Source: Candidatus Competibacteraceae bacterium
GTDB lineage: Bacteria; Pseudomonadota; Gammaproteobacteria; Competibacterales; Competibacteraceae
Direction: 5' to 3'
Assembly (NCBI GenBank): GCA_016699715.1
Contig: CP065007.1
Location: 3,483,001 to 3,547,000, forward strand
Length of the DNA stretch: 64,000 bases
Made by a program: the position numbers and the translations under genes. Shown here piece by piece: positions 1-8,641 of the stretch (positions within the stretch are counted from its first letter, which is position 1; every line of letters begins with the position of its first letter). The notes below the pieces were generated by a model, which was not told the origin of the DNA, made no database searches, and saw only the letters and a program-made list of their open reading frames with translations.

Positions 1-914
1 CGACCCCAGTGGCGCTGCGCGAGGCCGGCGCGGTGCTGGCCGCGCTGCCGGATCAGGCGCTGACGGTCATCGACGGTCTGGCGCTGGGCGCCATGCCAGC
101 GGTCGCCGCCGCACAGCGGGACCGGCTGCGGCTGGTGGCACTGATCCATCACCCGCTGGCGCTGGAAACCGGGCTGGACGCGGGACTCAGCCAGCAGCTT
201 CACGCCAGCGAATGCGAGGCGCTGCGCCATGTCCGCCAGGTGATCGTCACCAGCCCCAGCACGGCGCGGGCGCTGCTGGCCGATTACGAGGTGGCGCCGG
301 AGCGCTGCGCCGTGGTTCCGCCCGGCACCGACCCCGCGCCGCTGGCGGAAGGTTCGGGCGGCGGGGAGCTGGGGCTGCTGTGCGTGGCCTCGCTGACCCC
401 GCGCAAGGGTCACGCCGTGCTGTTCCACGCCCTGGCGCGGCTCACGCACTACGCCTGGCGGCTGTTCTGCGCCGGCAGCGAACTGTTGCATCCACCCACC
501 GCCGCCCTGCTGCACAAATTGGTGGCGGAACTGGGTCTGGCCGAGCGCATCGAGTTTTTGGGTGAACTGGATGCGGCGGTCCTGGCGATTCGCTACCGGC
601 GAGCCGATGTGTTCGTGCTGCCGTCCCATCACGAGGGCTATGGCATGGCGCTGGCCGAGGCGCTGGCGCGGGGATTGCCGATCGTCAGCACCACGGCGGG
701 CGCGATTCCCGACACGGTGCCGGCCGATGCGGGGCTGCTGGTGCCGCCCGGTAACGAGGTGGCGCTGGCCGAGGCATTGGCGCGGGTGATGGCCGAACCC
801 ACCCTGCGCGAAGGTCTGGCCGCTGGCGCCCGCGTGGCCCGTCAAGCACTGCCGGACTGGCCGGAAACCGGCGCGCGCTTCGCCGCGATGCTGGACGAGG
901 TTCCGGCACCATGA
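1..914 (+). CDS. Glycosyltransferase family 4 (GT-B), 5' end cut by window
   Basis: The reading frame is already open at base 3, so the N-terminal Rossmann half lies outside the window and the GTG at 9 is probably not the true start. The visible part matches the nucleotide-sugar-binding half of GT-B glycosyltransferases. It has a VASLTPRKGH segment typical of the start of the C-terminal domain, then the E-x7-E motif (HEGYGMALAEALARG, about residues 207-221 counted from base 9) that contacts the donor sugar. Family knowledge predicts transfer of a sugar from a nucleotide or lipid donor to a glycan or lipid acceptor; the acceptor cannot be told. Its stop overlaps the next gene's start by 4 bases (ATGA), so the two are translationally coupled. 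Confidence 0.85.
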   Translation, partial: TPVALREAGAVLAALPDQALTVIDGLALGAMPAVAAAQRDRLRLVALIHHPLALETGLDAGLSQQLHASECEALRHVRQVIVTSPSTARALLADYEVAPERCAVVPPGTDPAPLAEGSGGGELGLLCVASLTPRKGHAVLFHALARLTHYAWRLFCAGSELLHPPTAALLHKLVAELGLAERIEFLGELDAAVLAIRYRRADVFVLPSHHEGYGMALAEALARGLPIVSTTAGAIPDTVPADAGLLVPPGNEVALAEALARVMAEPTLREGLAAGARVARQALPDWPETGARFAAMLDEVPAP

Positions 915-1780
915 GCGGCTTTTCCGCCGAATGGCTGCGCCTGCGCGAACCCGCCGACGCGGCGGCCCGCAGTCCGGCGCTGACCGCCCGGCTGATCGCC
1001 TGGCGGCGGCGTCATGACGCTCTGTCCGTGCTGGATCTCGGCGGCGGCACCGGGGCCAACTTCCGCTTTCTCTCTCCTGCTCTCGGCGGAAAGCAGCGTT
1101 GGTGGCTGCTGGATCACGACCCGGCGTTGCTGGCGCGGGCCGGTGAGCTTCTCTGTCAGTGGGCGGTAAAACGGGGTATGACGGCGACCGGCGAAGGCGA
1201 AACCTTGCTCCTGGAGGACGACGCCAACCACTACCGGCTGGAGCGGTTATGCCTGGACTTGAACGAGGATTGGGAGCAACTGGCGGTGGTTCCGAACATG
1301 CGACTGGTTACGGCTTCCGCCTTGATCGATCTGGTATCGGCCGACTGGCTGGCACGCCTGGCCCGACGCTGCCGGACATGGCGGGCGGCGGTGCTGATCG
1401 TGCTCAGCTACGACGGGTCTATCGTTTGGGAACCCGCGATGGAAGACGACGAACGGGTACGCGAATGGGTCAACCGCCACCAATGCACCGACAAGGGCTT
1501 CGGTTCGGCGCTCGGCCCCGATGCCGCTTCCGCGCTGGTGGACTGGCTCGAACGACTGGATTATCGGGTGGTCCTGCGGCCCAGCCCCTGGACGCTGGCC
1601 GCGCAAGACGCCGTCCTGCAAACGGCGCTGCTGGATGGCTGGACGAAAGCCGTGCGGCAAATCGCGCCCGAAACCAAAAGCTGGCTGGACGCCTGGTCAC
1701 GGCATCGACGCGAGCTGATCGAGCGCGGCCACTCTCATTTGTCGGTCGGCCACTGGGATCTGTTCGCCAGTCTGGAATAG
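911..1780 (+). CDS. Class I SAM-dependent methyltransferase
   Basis: This 289-residue protein carries the class I methyltransferase motif I (VLDLGGGTGANF, about residues 40-51) that binds S-adenosylmethionine. An acidic loop follows (LLDHDPALL, about residues 66-74). No zinc finger or membrane segment is visible. It starts with ATG inside the stop region of the upstream glycosyltransferase, so the pair is probably one operon that modifies a common glycan, lipid or small molecule; that role is inference from context. The substrate cannot be assigned. The C-terminal half is rich in Trp and Arg and resembles no subfamily I can name. Confidence 0.8.
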   Translation: MSGFSAEWLRLREPADAAARSPALTARLIAWRRRHDALSVLDLGGGTGANFRFLSPALGGKQRWWLLDHDPALLARAGELLCQWAVKRGMTATGEGETLLLEDDANHYRLERLCLDLNEDWEQLAVVPNMRLVTASALIDLVSADWLARLARRCRTWRAAVLIVLSYDGSIVWEPAMEDDERVREWVNRHQCTDKGFGSALGPDAASALVDWLERLDYRVVLRPSPWTLAAQDAVLQTALLDGWTKAVRQIAPETKSWLDAWSRHRRELIERGHSHLSVGHWDLFASLE

Positions 1781-1834
1781 GGTGGTCGTGAATAGCGCCG
1801 GCGAAACCGCCGGCATTGCGTTATGGAGGTTGCG

Positions 1835-2845
1835 ATGCGCCATGCCCAAATCCTGAGTTCCGGCGGCTACGTCCCGGAACGGTTGATGACCAACGCTGAC
1901 TTCGATCGCTTACTGGGCGAGTCGGTCGGCGACTGGCTGGTGGAGAATGTCGGCATCCGCCAGCGCCATTTCATGACCGAGGATCAGACGACTTCGGATC
2001 TGGCGGTCGCGGCCGCGAAAATAGCGCTGGAGCGCGCCGGTCTGGAGCCGGCCGATCTCGACCGGATCATCGTCGCCACCGACACCCCGGATTATCTCAG
2101 CCCGGCCACGGCGGCGGTGGTGCAGGCCAAGCTGGGGGCGCGGCGCGCCGGGGTGTTCGACGTGAACAGCGCCTGCGCCGGCTGGGTCATCGCCCTGGAC
2201 ATCGCGGCAAAGACGCTTGTCACCGAACCTGACGAACGCTTCGTGCTGGTGATCGGGGCGTATGGCATGAGCCGGTTTCTGGACTGGGGCGACAAGAAGA
2301 CCGTGACCCTGTTCGCCGATGGCGCGGGGGCGGTGGTGGTCGGCGCCGGTTCGCAACCGGGTTGGCTGGCCACCGCGCTGGCCGCCGCCGGCGAGTACCA
2401 CGATGCGCTCGGTATCTACACCGGCGGTACCTTTCGCCCGGCCAGCCTTGCCAATCTGGAGCGATACGGGCCGCCGACGGTGCAGTTCGTGCGCAAGTTC
2501 CCGGCCACTTTCAACACAGAGCAATGGCCGCCGCTGATCGAGCGAGTGCTGGCCAAGGCCAGCGCCGCGACCGGTACCCGCTTGGGGCCGGATGACGTGG
2601 ACCGCTACTATTTTACCCAGGTCAATCTGCGCACCCTCGAAGCCACCATGGCGGCGCTCGGCCAGCCGCTGGAAAAAACGCACTGGATCATGGATAAATG
2701 GGGTTACACCGGCTCGGCCTGCATTCCGATGGCTCTGGACGATGCCATCGCCCAGGGCAAGGGTCCCACACCCGGATCGCTGGTGCTGTTCTGCGCCAGC
2801 GGCGGCGGTATCGCGCTGGCGGCCTCGCTGTGGCGATGGCGGTGA
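1835..2845 (+). CDS. 3-oxoacyl-ACP synthase III (KAS III/FabH)-like protein
   Basis: A thiolase-fold protein of 336 residues aligned by eye to FabH over its whole length. The nucleophilic cysteine is present (NSACAGW, Cys114). The FabH HQAN motif reads TQVN here (His replaced by Thr261), and the GNTSAAS motif reads GYTGSAC (Asn replaced by Tyr291), so two of the Cys-His-Asn residues are missing. This argues against ordinary decarboxylative condensation and suggests an acyltransferase-like or otherwise altered activity. ATG 1835 is chosen over ATG 1823 because GGAGG lies just upstream of 1835 and would otherwise be read as codons. It follows the methyltransferase by about 55 bases. Confidence 0.8.
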   Translation: MRHAQILSSGGYVPERLMTNADFDRLLGESVGDWLVENVGIRQRHFMTEDQTTSDLAVAAAKIALERAGLEPADLDRIIVATDTPDYLSPATAAVVQAKLGARRAGVFDVNSACAGWVIALDIAAKTLVTEPDERFVLVIGAYGMSRFLDWGDKKTVTLFADGAGAVVVGAGSQPGWLATALAAAGEYHDALGIYTGGTFRPASLANLERYGPPTVQFVRKFPATFNTEQWPPLIERVLAKASAATGTRLGPDDVDRYYFTQVNLRTLEATMAALGQPLEKTHWIMDKWGYTGSACIPMALDDAIAQGKGPTPGSLVLFCASGGGIALAASLWRWR

Positions 2846-2888
2846 GCCGCTCCAATAAGCCACGCTCCACCGCTTGAGAATGTGTTCC

Positions 2889-3320
2889 ATGATTATCGCG
2901 ACACCCGATATCCACATTTCCGAAGACGAACTCCAGTTTCAGTTCAAGCTGGCGTCCGGCCCCGGCGGCCAGAACGTCAATAAGGTGGCGACGGCGGCGG
3001 AACTGCGCTTCGATGTTGCCCGTTCGCCCTCGCTGCCGGACGCGGTGCGGACGCGATTGCGGGCCCTGGCCGGGAGCCGCGTGAACCAGAACGGCGAACT
3101 GCTGATTACCGCCCGGCGCTTTCGCAGTCAGGAGCGCAACCGGCAGGATGCCATCGAGCGCCTGGTCGCATTGATCCAGCAAGCGGCGACGGCGCCGAGG
3201 CCGCGCGTCAAAACCAAGCCTTCGCGGGCTGCCAAACAGCGGCGCATGGATGAAAAACGGCACGTCGGGAAGAAGAAGCAGGGTCGTCGATCCGGGGGAT
3301 CGTCACGGATCGAGGAGTGA
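2889..3320 (+). CDS. arfB: Alternative ribosome-rescue factor ArfB (peptidyl-tRNA hydrolase)
   Basis: ArfB (YaeJ) releases peptides from ribosomes stalled on truncated mRNA. The protein has the catalytic GGQ motif in GPGGQNVNK at residues 26-28, the same position as in E. coli ArfB. It also has the conserved RSQERNR segment and a Lys/Arg-rich C-terminal tail (about residues 103-140) that in the family enters the empty mRNA channel. Length is 143 residues against about 140 in E. coli. Start 2889 (MIIATPDIHI) fits the family N terminus; in-frame TTG 2874 and ATG 2880 lie further upstream. The stop codon is one base from the leader-distal repeat of the CRISPR array. Confidence 0.93.
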   Translation: MIIATPDIHISEDELQFQFKLASGPGGQNVNKVATAAELRFDVARSPSLPDAVRTRLRALAGSRVNQNGELLITARRFRSQERNRQDAIERLVALIQQAATAPRPRVKTKPSRAAKQRRMDEKRHVGKKKQGRRSGGSSRIEE

Positions 3321-3321
3321 A

Positions 3322-3470
3322 TATCTGAGCTGCCTATCCGGCAGTGAATCGAATGCGTCGCGTCACTGTGCGACCGGCCACTTTCTGAGCTGCCTATCCG
3401 GCAGTGAATATGTGTCGACCCGTCGGGACAGGGCGGCCAGCATTTCTGAGCTGCCTATCCGGCAGTGAAT
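3322..3470 (-). CRISPR. Type I-F-like CRISPR mini-array: 3 repeats, 2 spacers, no cas genes
   Basis: Three 28-bp repeats lie at 3322-3349, 3382-3409 and 3443-3470, separated by unrelated spacers of 32 bp (3350-3381) and 33 bp (3410-3442). The 60-61-bp period is standard for type I-F. Read on the minus strand the repeat starts ATTCACTGCCGGATAGGCAG and ends CTCAGAAA, which closely matches known I-F repeats with their CTGCC/GGCAG stem. The leftmost repeat is degenerate at its end (ATA for AAA), as expected at the leader-distal end, so the leader should be to the right. Only 20 bases remain there before an IS1-like end at 3491. No cas gene is visible in the window. Confidence 0.85.
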
Positions 3471-3490
3471 GTTGTAGCTCCAGTTGTTCG

Positions 3491-3882
3491 GGTAGTGCCC
3501 CTTAACTTCCGTGATGAATCTCGGGCCAACTGGGGAACAACTTTTCCAGGAGGGGTTGTTCTTGCCAGTAAAGAGGCGATACCCGGTACGACAAGAGTTC
3601 ACGGACCGTCCACAGGTGATCGGTGATGCCGGCCGCCATCGCCGGGGTGCTGGGACGCCATCGTCGAAGCGAGCCGGTGCCGAGCGTGGGTTCGGGAGCC
3701 GGCAAGGGGGTCCGCAACCGGGCGTGGGGCAAGATCAGATGGTAGTACGCCAACGACAACCACAACTGTTTTTCCAGCCAGGTGATGTCCTTGGAAAAGC
3801 CATTGGTCCGCCGGGTGAGGCGGCGATTTTGTTGCCGCTGGGTCAGGTTGTCCCGTTCGACGAAGCTGGTGTTGATCGTGTT
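3491..3882 (-). pseudogene. IS1-like transposase remnant (C-terminal part) with one IS end
   Basis: Minus-strand translation gives the C-terminal part of an IS1-type DDE transposase: NTSFVERDNLTQRQQNRR, then TNGFSKDITWLEKQLWL, LAYYHLILPHARLR, and TPAMAAGITDHLWTVRELL. The N-terminal half is missing, replaced at about 3883 by IS630-type sequence. The edge next to the CRISPR starts GGTAGTGCCCCTTAACTTCC (3491-3510), laid out like an IS1-family terminal repeat. Its 15-bp inverted partner is at 11587-11601. Family assignment rests on motif recall only. Confidence 0.65.
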
Positions 3883-4106
3883 ATACCGATTACTAATAAA
3901 TTTTACTGCTTTAGTGCGGATAAGATAAAATCAAAACTGGTCAAAGAAACCACTTCGCTTGGGAGAAGCGATTGAATGAGTTCATCCACTTTTTTACGTA
4001 GTTCATCTAGGGTTTTTAAATTGATCCAACACAATTGATCTTTCATTGATTGCCAAACACGCTCAATGGGGTTCACATCGGGACTGTAAGGCGGTTGGAA
4101 TAATAA

Positions 4107-4227
4107 TACCGTTTACCGATAGGTTTTGTATTTTCAGGTCAAAAACAGCGCCATTCGTCATACCTGCTTTCGCGGGTATGACGGAATAGCAAGAGCCATG
4201 AAAGCGAAAACCTACCGGGAAACGGTA
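4107..4227. mobile_element. 121-bp MITE, copy 1
   Basis: A 121-bp element with imperfect 21-bp terminal inverted repeats (TACCGTTTACCGATAGGTTTT against TACCGTTTCCCGGTAGGTTTT with two differences). It is flanked by a 3-bp duplication TAA/TAA (TTA on the other strand). It interrupts the IS630 reading frame; removing it and one duplication restores NVVLLFQPPYSP. The interior holds a hairpin (CGTCATACC paired with GGTATGACG) and no gene. It is identical base for base to the copy at 37206-37326 read on the other strand. Confidence 0.85.
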
Positions 4228-4630
4228 TAAGACGACATTATCGGGGATTACGAGTTTTTTGGCAGAATGAAAGCGACCGTTATCCAATTGAATTACGTTG
4301 AGGCTGTGCGGATAAGTTTTAGAAAATTCATTCAAAAACCACTGAAAGCAATCAGCATCTAAATGGGAAAATTCTAAAAAGAAGTTTTCGCCACTCAGTG
4401 GCTCAATGGCACCATAGAGCCAAAATGATTGAAAGGTCCATTGAACTGGACCAACTGGCTTAATCCCCAGTGCGGTGATGACCCGCCGGGTGATCGTTTT
4501 TAATCCAAAGCGACTTTCATCTTGGCACCAATACCGTAAAGGCCGGACCGCTTCATTTTCAACTTGCTGAAGAATATCAATTAATTCAAGTTGTCGTGGA
4601 AGTTTTTTGGCTCTTTTGGAGTGACCGGGG

Positions 4631-5950
4631 CATTGTACAGGACAAAATCATCTAACCAAATGAATTTACGTTAAAATTCTGCCGGGTGGCGTATTGGTTA
4701 GAGGTAGAAAACAGCGATTTTGAGGGCTCGATCCCAACCGTTTAAAGAGCGACTCCAGTGCCTGATGAAAAGCGTATTGCCGGGCGGATTCTTGGTGATG
4801 AAATAAACAACTTCTCAAATAATCTAATCCATAGCGAAAAAGACTTTGGGTGGGACGGCCATGTTTTTTGATCTTGATCGGTTTAATTTCATGGCGCCAT
4901 TCACCAATGATATGCGCCCAACTAAATGCAATAGCGAGAAAAGCCATCCATTTTTCAAGTCGCTGGGGGTCAGTTATATGGGTGGATTCCAGATCGAATC
5001 CCCGAGTTTTTAAGCAAATGAAAAGCGTTTCGATCGGCCAGCGTTCCTTATAATTTTCCAACGCGGTTTCCGGTTGTTCTTGCGTTGCGAGAATAACGAA
5101 TTCACCGTTGGCCATTTTCAGACCAATCACATAAAGAGAGTGCCCCCACACGGTTCGTTGGCCCGATAAAACCAGAGCGCTGCCACGGGGTAGGCCTCGA
5201 AAAAGATTTTCGGCGGAGACGGGGACCCCTCGGGAGTTAGAGATTTGCGTATTCTTTTTGATGCGTATTACGAATTTAATTTGATTTTCAATAAGATAAC
5301 CAAACCATTGAATCCCAATAAACTCGCGATCCGCAAACAAGCAGGCGATCATTTGCGGGCCGAAAATCGTAAGGAATCGATTCATTAATGCTATTCTTTC
5401 TTGGGTATTTGAGTTGCCTTTTTTATCTAAAGCAACCCATAGTATAGGAAAAGCAGATCCGCGATAGACGACTCCTAAAACAAGGTAATTGATATTGACA
5501 TCACCATATTTCCAATTGGTTCTATCGAGTGTCAATTTGAACTGAAGCACAGGAATGAGACTGGCAATGAACCGGGCGACTTGATTCAGATCTAGAGAAA
5601 ATTGACAAAAAAGTCGTTGAAGGCGTTTGTAATGAGAGGCCGGTTGCGCACGCCCAGGAAAGGTGACAGCAATCTTTGCGAGATTGACCGTTCCCATCTG
5701 GATGATTCCGATAATTAAATAGACGATGCAAGAGATACGCGCTCGGTTCCAGTGAAAATGATGATGAAGCATTTCTGCAAAGTGCCGGGTATTAAAAAAG
5801 GGGAATTCACGGAATTAACCTCGCCTGTTTTAGAATTAATGTTATCAATCAATTAGTTATGATAACAGCAACCTCGCGATCCTACTACCCTCAAAATAGC
5901 TGTTATTTTTTATCTTAATTTTCAGCAAGTTATTTTTGTCCTGTACAATG
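4631..5950 (-). mobile_element. IS4-family insertion sequence, full-length copy
   Basis: A 1,320-bp element bounded by perfect 17-bp inverted repeats CATTGTACAGGACAAAA (left) and its complement (right end 5934-5950). It is inserted in the IS630 remnant. The flanks TGACCGGGG (4622-4630) and TTACCGGGG (5951-5959) are probably a 9-bp target duplication with one later change. It carries one transposase gene. A second copy lacking the 5' end is at 10297-11565 on the opposite strand. Confidence 0.85.
4666..5772 (-). CDS. IS4-family transposase
   Basis: A 368-residue DDE transposase. The first acidic residue is in LDRTNWKYG, the second in FADREF. The IS4 signature Y-x2-R-x3-E-x6-K is exact in YKERWPIETLFICLK, so the catalytic set is complete. 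It moves the surrounding 1,320-bp element by cut and paste. The protein is identical to the one at 10424-11530; I see two silent differences in the DNA, so the copies separated recently. It is AT-rich compared with neighbouring chromosomal genes, which indicates acquisition from outside. Confidence 0.9.
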   Translation of the reverse strand: MLHHHFHWNRARISCIVYLIIGIIQMGTVNLAKIAVTFPGRAQPASHYKRLQRLFCQFSLDLNQVARFIASLIPVLQFKLTLDRTNWKYGDVNINYLVLGVVYRGSAFPILWVALDKKGNSNTQERIALMNRFLTIFGPQMIACLFADREFIGIQWFGYLIENQIKFVIRIKKNTQISNSRGVPVSAENLFRGLPRGSALVLSGQRTVWGHSLYVIGLKMANGEFVILATQEQPETALENYKERWPIETLFICLKTRGFDLESTHITDPQRLEKWMAFLAIAFSWAHIIGEWRHEIKPIKIKKHGRPTQSLFRYGLDYLRSCLFHHQESARQYAFHQALESLFKRLGSSPQNRCFLPLTNTPPGRILT

Positions 5951-6043
5951 TTACCGGGGTGTAAATTCTGTTTAAAAACAGAATATTGTCGATTATAAAT
6001 CACTTGTTACTTCTCAATAAATTCGGAGTAAATTTCGGTAACC

Positions 6044-6980
6044 CTATGATTTTTTGTGGGCATACAAAGAATATCCACAAAGGTCCAGATAAAGATATTG
6101 GAAAAGATGCCCAATATTTTTCAAACCATAGCACCGTCGCTTAATGACTTTGATCTTGTTATTAAGCCCTTCAACAAACCCACTCGTCAGTCGATTTAAA
6201 AAATAATTGACCACTTCATCTTTATAGGTCCCCAACGTCTTTAAGAAAGTATCAAAGCAACGCACCGAACTCTTTTTAACTCGGTTCATCCATCCCGTGA
6301 TCCTCTGCTTCCCGCGCCGGCGATTTAGGTTACTATCAAACAGAGTCGTTAACTCATTTTTTAACTGATAAGCTTGTTGTAAAATCGGTGAATACTTGAA
6401 TAACTTGTCTAACGTTTCTTGGTCTTTTGATGTTAAATCGTCCGGCCTTTTACGCAAAAGCCACATCACGCCTTCTAGCTCTTTATGCTGTTCTTTTGAT
6501 AAGACCTTCCGCAGACGTGCCAACTCTTTTTGCGTAACGTATCCAGACCCTTTCCGTATAACTTGGCGACATGAAATCGATCGACTATGACCTGAACCTT
6601 TTTCCCAAAAACTTCCTTCGCTGCATTGATAAAACCAACATGCATATCCGAACAAATGAAACCCACTTGTTTGCGTAACCTCTTGGGAATGCTCATGAAA
6701 AATTCTTTGACGGTTTCTTTCTTCCGATCGGTCAATATCCTCAGAATCACCGTTTTTTCACCCATACGACTCGTCACAATCGTCACAAAATCTTGGTGTC
6801 CTTTTTTTAAAGAGATTTCATCAATACCAATAATTTCAAGATTTTTAATCGCCTGCCAATCAACGTTCTTAGCAATAGAGCGATCAATAATTCCTCGTAC
6901 CGTTTCATAGCCAATCCCCTCTTTAATGCTGGCATCCAAAACCGTACTATTTACACAGGCTAACAACACTTGTTTTTCGG
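6044..6980 (-). pseudogene. ISL3-family transposase remnant, frameshifted and 5'-truncated
   Basis: Minus-strand fragments match the ISL3 catalytic core and C terminus: IIGIDEISLKKGHQDFVTI, FICSDMHVGFINAAKE, VIVDRFHVAKLYGKGLDT, then in another frame KELARLRKVLSKEQHKELE and SGFVEGLNNKIKVIKRRC. The frame breaks near 6545 in a short A run; one extra A would restore KKELARLRK. The zinc-finger N terminus is gone because the IS66 copy begins at 6981. This low-GC ISL3 is distinct from the GC-rich intact one at 13631-15024. Confidence 0.8.
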
Positions 6981-8634
6981 GTAGCCGTTCTCCCCCCTCT
7001 ACCGGGGCAAGGGGGCGAGAGGCAGTCCGGCGCGGCGGTCGGCGATGGCGCGTTCGAGAGTGCGCCAAGGGGAGTGGCCGCGCTGGCGGCAGGTATCGAT
7101 GACGCTGGCGAGCAGAGCGAAGACCCGCGAACCCACCGGGGTGCGGGTACCGTGACTGATCTTGCGCGCGATCACCCAATGGCGTAGTGCCCGCTCTGCT
7201 ACATTGTTGGTCAGTGGCAGTTCGGGATGACTCAGCACCTGGAAGATGGCTTCCCAGTCGTTGAGCAACTCCACCGCCAAGGCGTGGGTTTTGGCGTGGG
7301 CGTGACCCTGGCGCCGTTCGCAGGCCGCGCGCAACGCGGCCAGTACCATCATGTGTTGGGTCGGCGGCGCGACCGGCGGCGGACCTTCGCGGGCCGCGTA
7401 GACCGCCGCCATCAGCGCCTCCAAGGTCTCCAGCACGAACCGGCCAAAGACACGGGCCTCGCGGTCGCCACTCTCGGCCAAGCCCCGCGCCTTGCGAATC
7501 AGGTGTGCCCAACAGCGTAACCGGCGCGGGTGGTTGCGGTAGGCCATCCAGCCATCGCTCATCAGCCAGCCGCTAAAGCCGTCCAGCACGTTCTCGACCC
7601 GCTCCTTGCCGCGCCCGGCCACGTAGTACAGGGTCGCGGTCGCCGCGACAAACACCCACAGCCACAGCGGCCGGCCGTGTTCGGGCCAGGAGGTTTCGTC
7701 GGCGTGCAGCAGATGGCTGTCCAGAACCGCCTGGACGAGTTCGTCTTCCGCCGGCGCCACGGCCGCGCCGGCTTCGTGGAGCGTCCGATGGATCGTGCCG
7801 GTACTGAGCTTCAGGCCCAGCCACTCGTCCAGGAATTCGCGAATCCGCGCCCGCGACAGCCGGAACCGGAAAGCCAGTGCCACGATCAGCGCCGCCAACC
7901 CCGGCCCCACCAGCCGCCATTCACTCAACTCGATCCCCGCCAGCAGCGGGTCCACCCCCCCTTGACCGGCCACCGCCCGGGTCCGATGACCACAGGCGCA
8001 GGGCACCTCGTAATAGCGATGGTCCACCACCCACACGGTCAGCCCCGGTCGCGCCGGATCGCCCCAGTGCAGGTCGACCGCCTGAAACCCGGTGTAGGCC
8101 ACCGCGCCCACCGGGTCCAGCGGCCGGCCACAGCCGGCGCAGGTGTCGGGGTAATGGGCCTGTTCGGCATTCGCCTGGAACACCTGAGTCCGGCCGATCC
8201 CCGGCGCCCCCGGCTGCTTACCCGGTTTACGGGCGGGTTTCGCGTCCGCCGGTTTCGCCTCGGCCGACGGCGGTTCCGCCGGCACCGGCTTCGCGTCTGC
8301 CGGTGCCGACTCGGGTCCCTCGTCCGCCGCATCGGCGGCATCCGATTCCGGCCCGTCACCCGGTCGGTCCCACGGCGCCCGACTGCTCGGCGGCCGCGAA
8401 CTGTTGTCCGGTCCCTGATTCAACCGGTCCAGCGCCTCCTTCAAATCGTCCAGCAGCTTGCCCGACAGCGCACGCACCTCGGCCTCCCCAGCGAATCCAG
8501 GTAGGCGTGGTCTAATTGGCGCAGGCTATGTGGGCTGAGGTGCATGGTGGTTGATCGTGGGGCTGGACTCTAGTTTTCCATACCTACTCCCCGAGGGGAA
8601 GTTAGCCATTACCGGGAGGGGTGTGAAGAGTTAC
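6981..8634 (-). mobile_element. IS66-family insertion sequence, copy A
   Basis: About 1,654 bp, starting GTAGCCGTTCTCCCCCC and ending in GTGTGAAGAGTTAC, whose complement starts GTAACTCTTCACACCCC, an imperfect inverted repeat. It holds a single large transposase gene and no accessory tnpA/tnpB, as in the ISBst12-like branch of IS66. It truncates the ISL3 remnant on its left. Seven bases (CGAAAAA) separate it from copy B, and I find no clear 8-bp target duplication. Confidence 0.75.
6999..8477 (-). CDS. IS66-family transposase, copy A
   Basis: A 492-residue transposase. The N terminus (about residues 1-90) has the PDNSSRPPSSRAPW block and a Pro/Ala/Lys-rich linker. A cysteine motif follows (CAGCGRPL, later CACGHRT). 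The DDE core has LHADETSWPEHG, SDGWMAYRNHPRRLRCWAHL and NNVAERALRHWVIARK, so all three acidic positions are intact. It is close to identical to copy B over roughly the first 160 and last 150 residues but clearly different in the middle. GC-rich, unlike the IS4 and ISL3 pieces to its left. Confidence 0.9.
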   Translation of the reverse strand: MRALSGKLLDDLKEALDRLNQGPDNSSRPPSSRAPWDRPGDGPESDAADAADEGPESAPADAKPVPAEPPSAEAKPADAKPARKPGKQPGAPGIGRTQVFQANAEQAHYPDTCAGCGRPLDPVGAVAYTGFQAVDLHWGDPARPGLTVWVVDHRYYEVPCACGHRTRAVAGQGGVDPLLAGIELSEWRLVGPGLAALIVALAFRFRLSRARIREFLDEWLGLKLSTGTIHRTLHEAGAAVAPAEDELVQAVLDSHLLHADETSWPEHGRPLWLWVFVAATATLYYVAGRGKERVENVLDGFSGWLMSDGWMAYRNHPRRLRCWAHLIRKARGLAESGDREARVFGRFVLETLEALMAAVYAAREGPPPVAPPTQHMMVLAALRAACERRQGHAHAKTHALAVELLNDWEAIFQVLSHPELPLTNNVAERALRHWVIARKISHGTRTPVGSRVFALLASVIDTCRQRGHSPWRTLERAIADRRAGLPLAPLPR

Positions 8635-8641
8635 CGAAAAA

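Larger units (their letters stand above)
3903..6003 (-). pseudogene. IS630-family transposase, split by a MITE and an IS4-type element
   Basis: Minus-strand fragments join into an IS630-type transposase. FKQNLHPGHSKRAKKLPRQ crosses the IS4 insertion. After it come YWCQDESRFGLKTITRRV, QWTFQSFWLYGAIEPLSG, NVIQLDNGRFHSAKKL, then after the MITE FQPPYSPDVNPIERVWQSM and a tail ending about 3903. These are the conserved DDE blocks of IS630 (DESRFG, LDNxxxH, PPYSPxxNPIE). Two insertions break it: the IS4 copy at 4631-5950 and the MITE at 4107-4227. The extreme 5' end is lost near 6003. The base composition is clearly AT-richer than the flanking chromosome. Confidence 0.75.

Noticed and set aside
3322..3470. 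CRISPR-associated Tn7-like transposon, since the array is I-F-like and an ffs gene (a known Tn7-like target) is in the window
   Set aside because: No tnsA/B/C, tniQ or cas genes are visible, and ffs at 55901 is 50 kb from the array with no element next to it.
3511..3975. Plus-strand open frame next to the CRISPR array as a possible cas gene
   Set aside because: It is antisense to a recognisable IS1-like transposase fragment and crosses into IS630 sequence.
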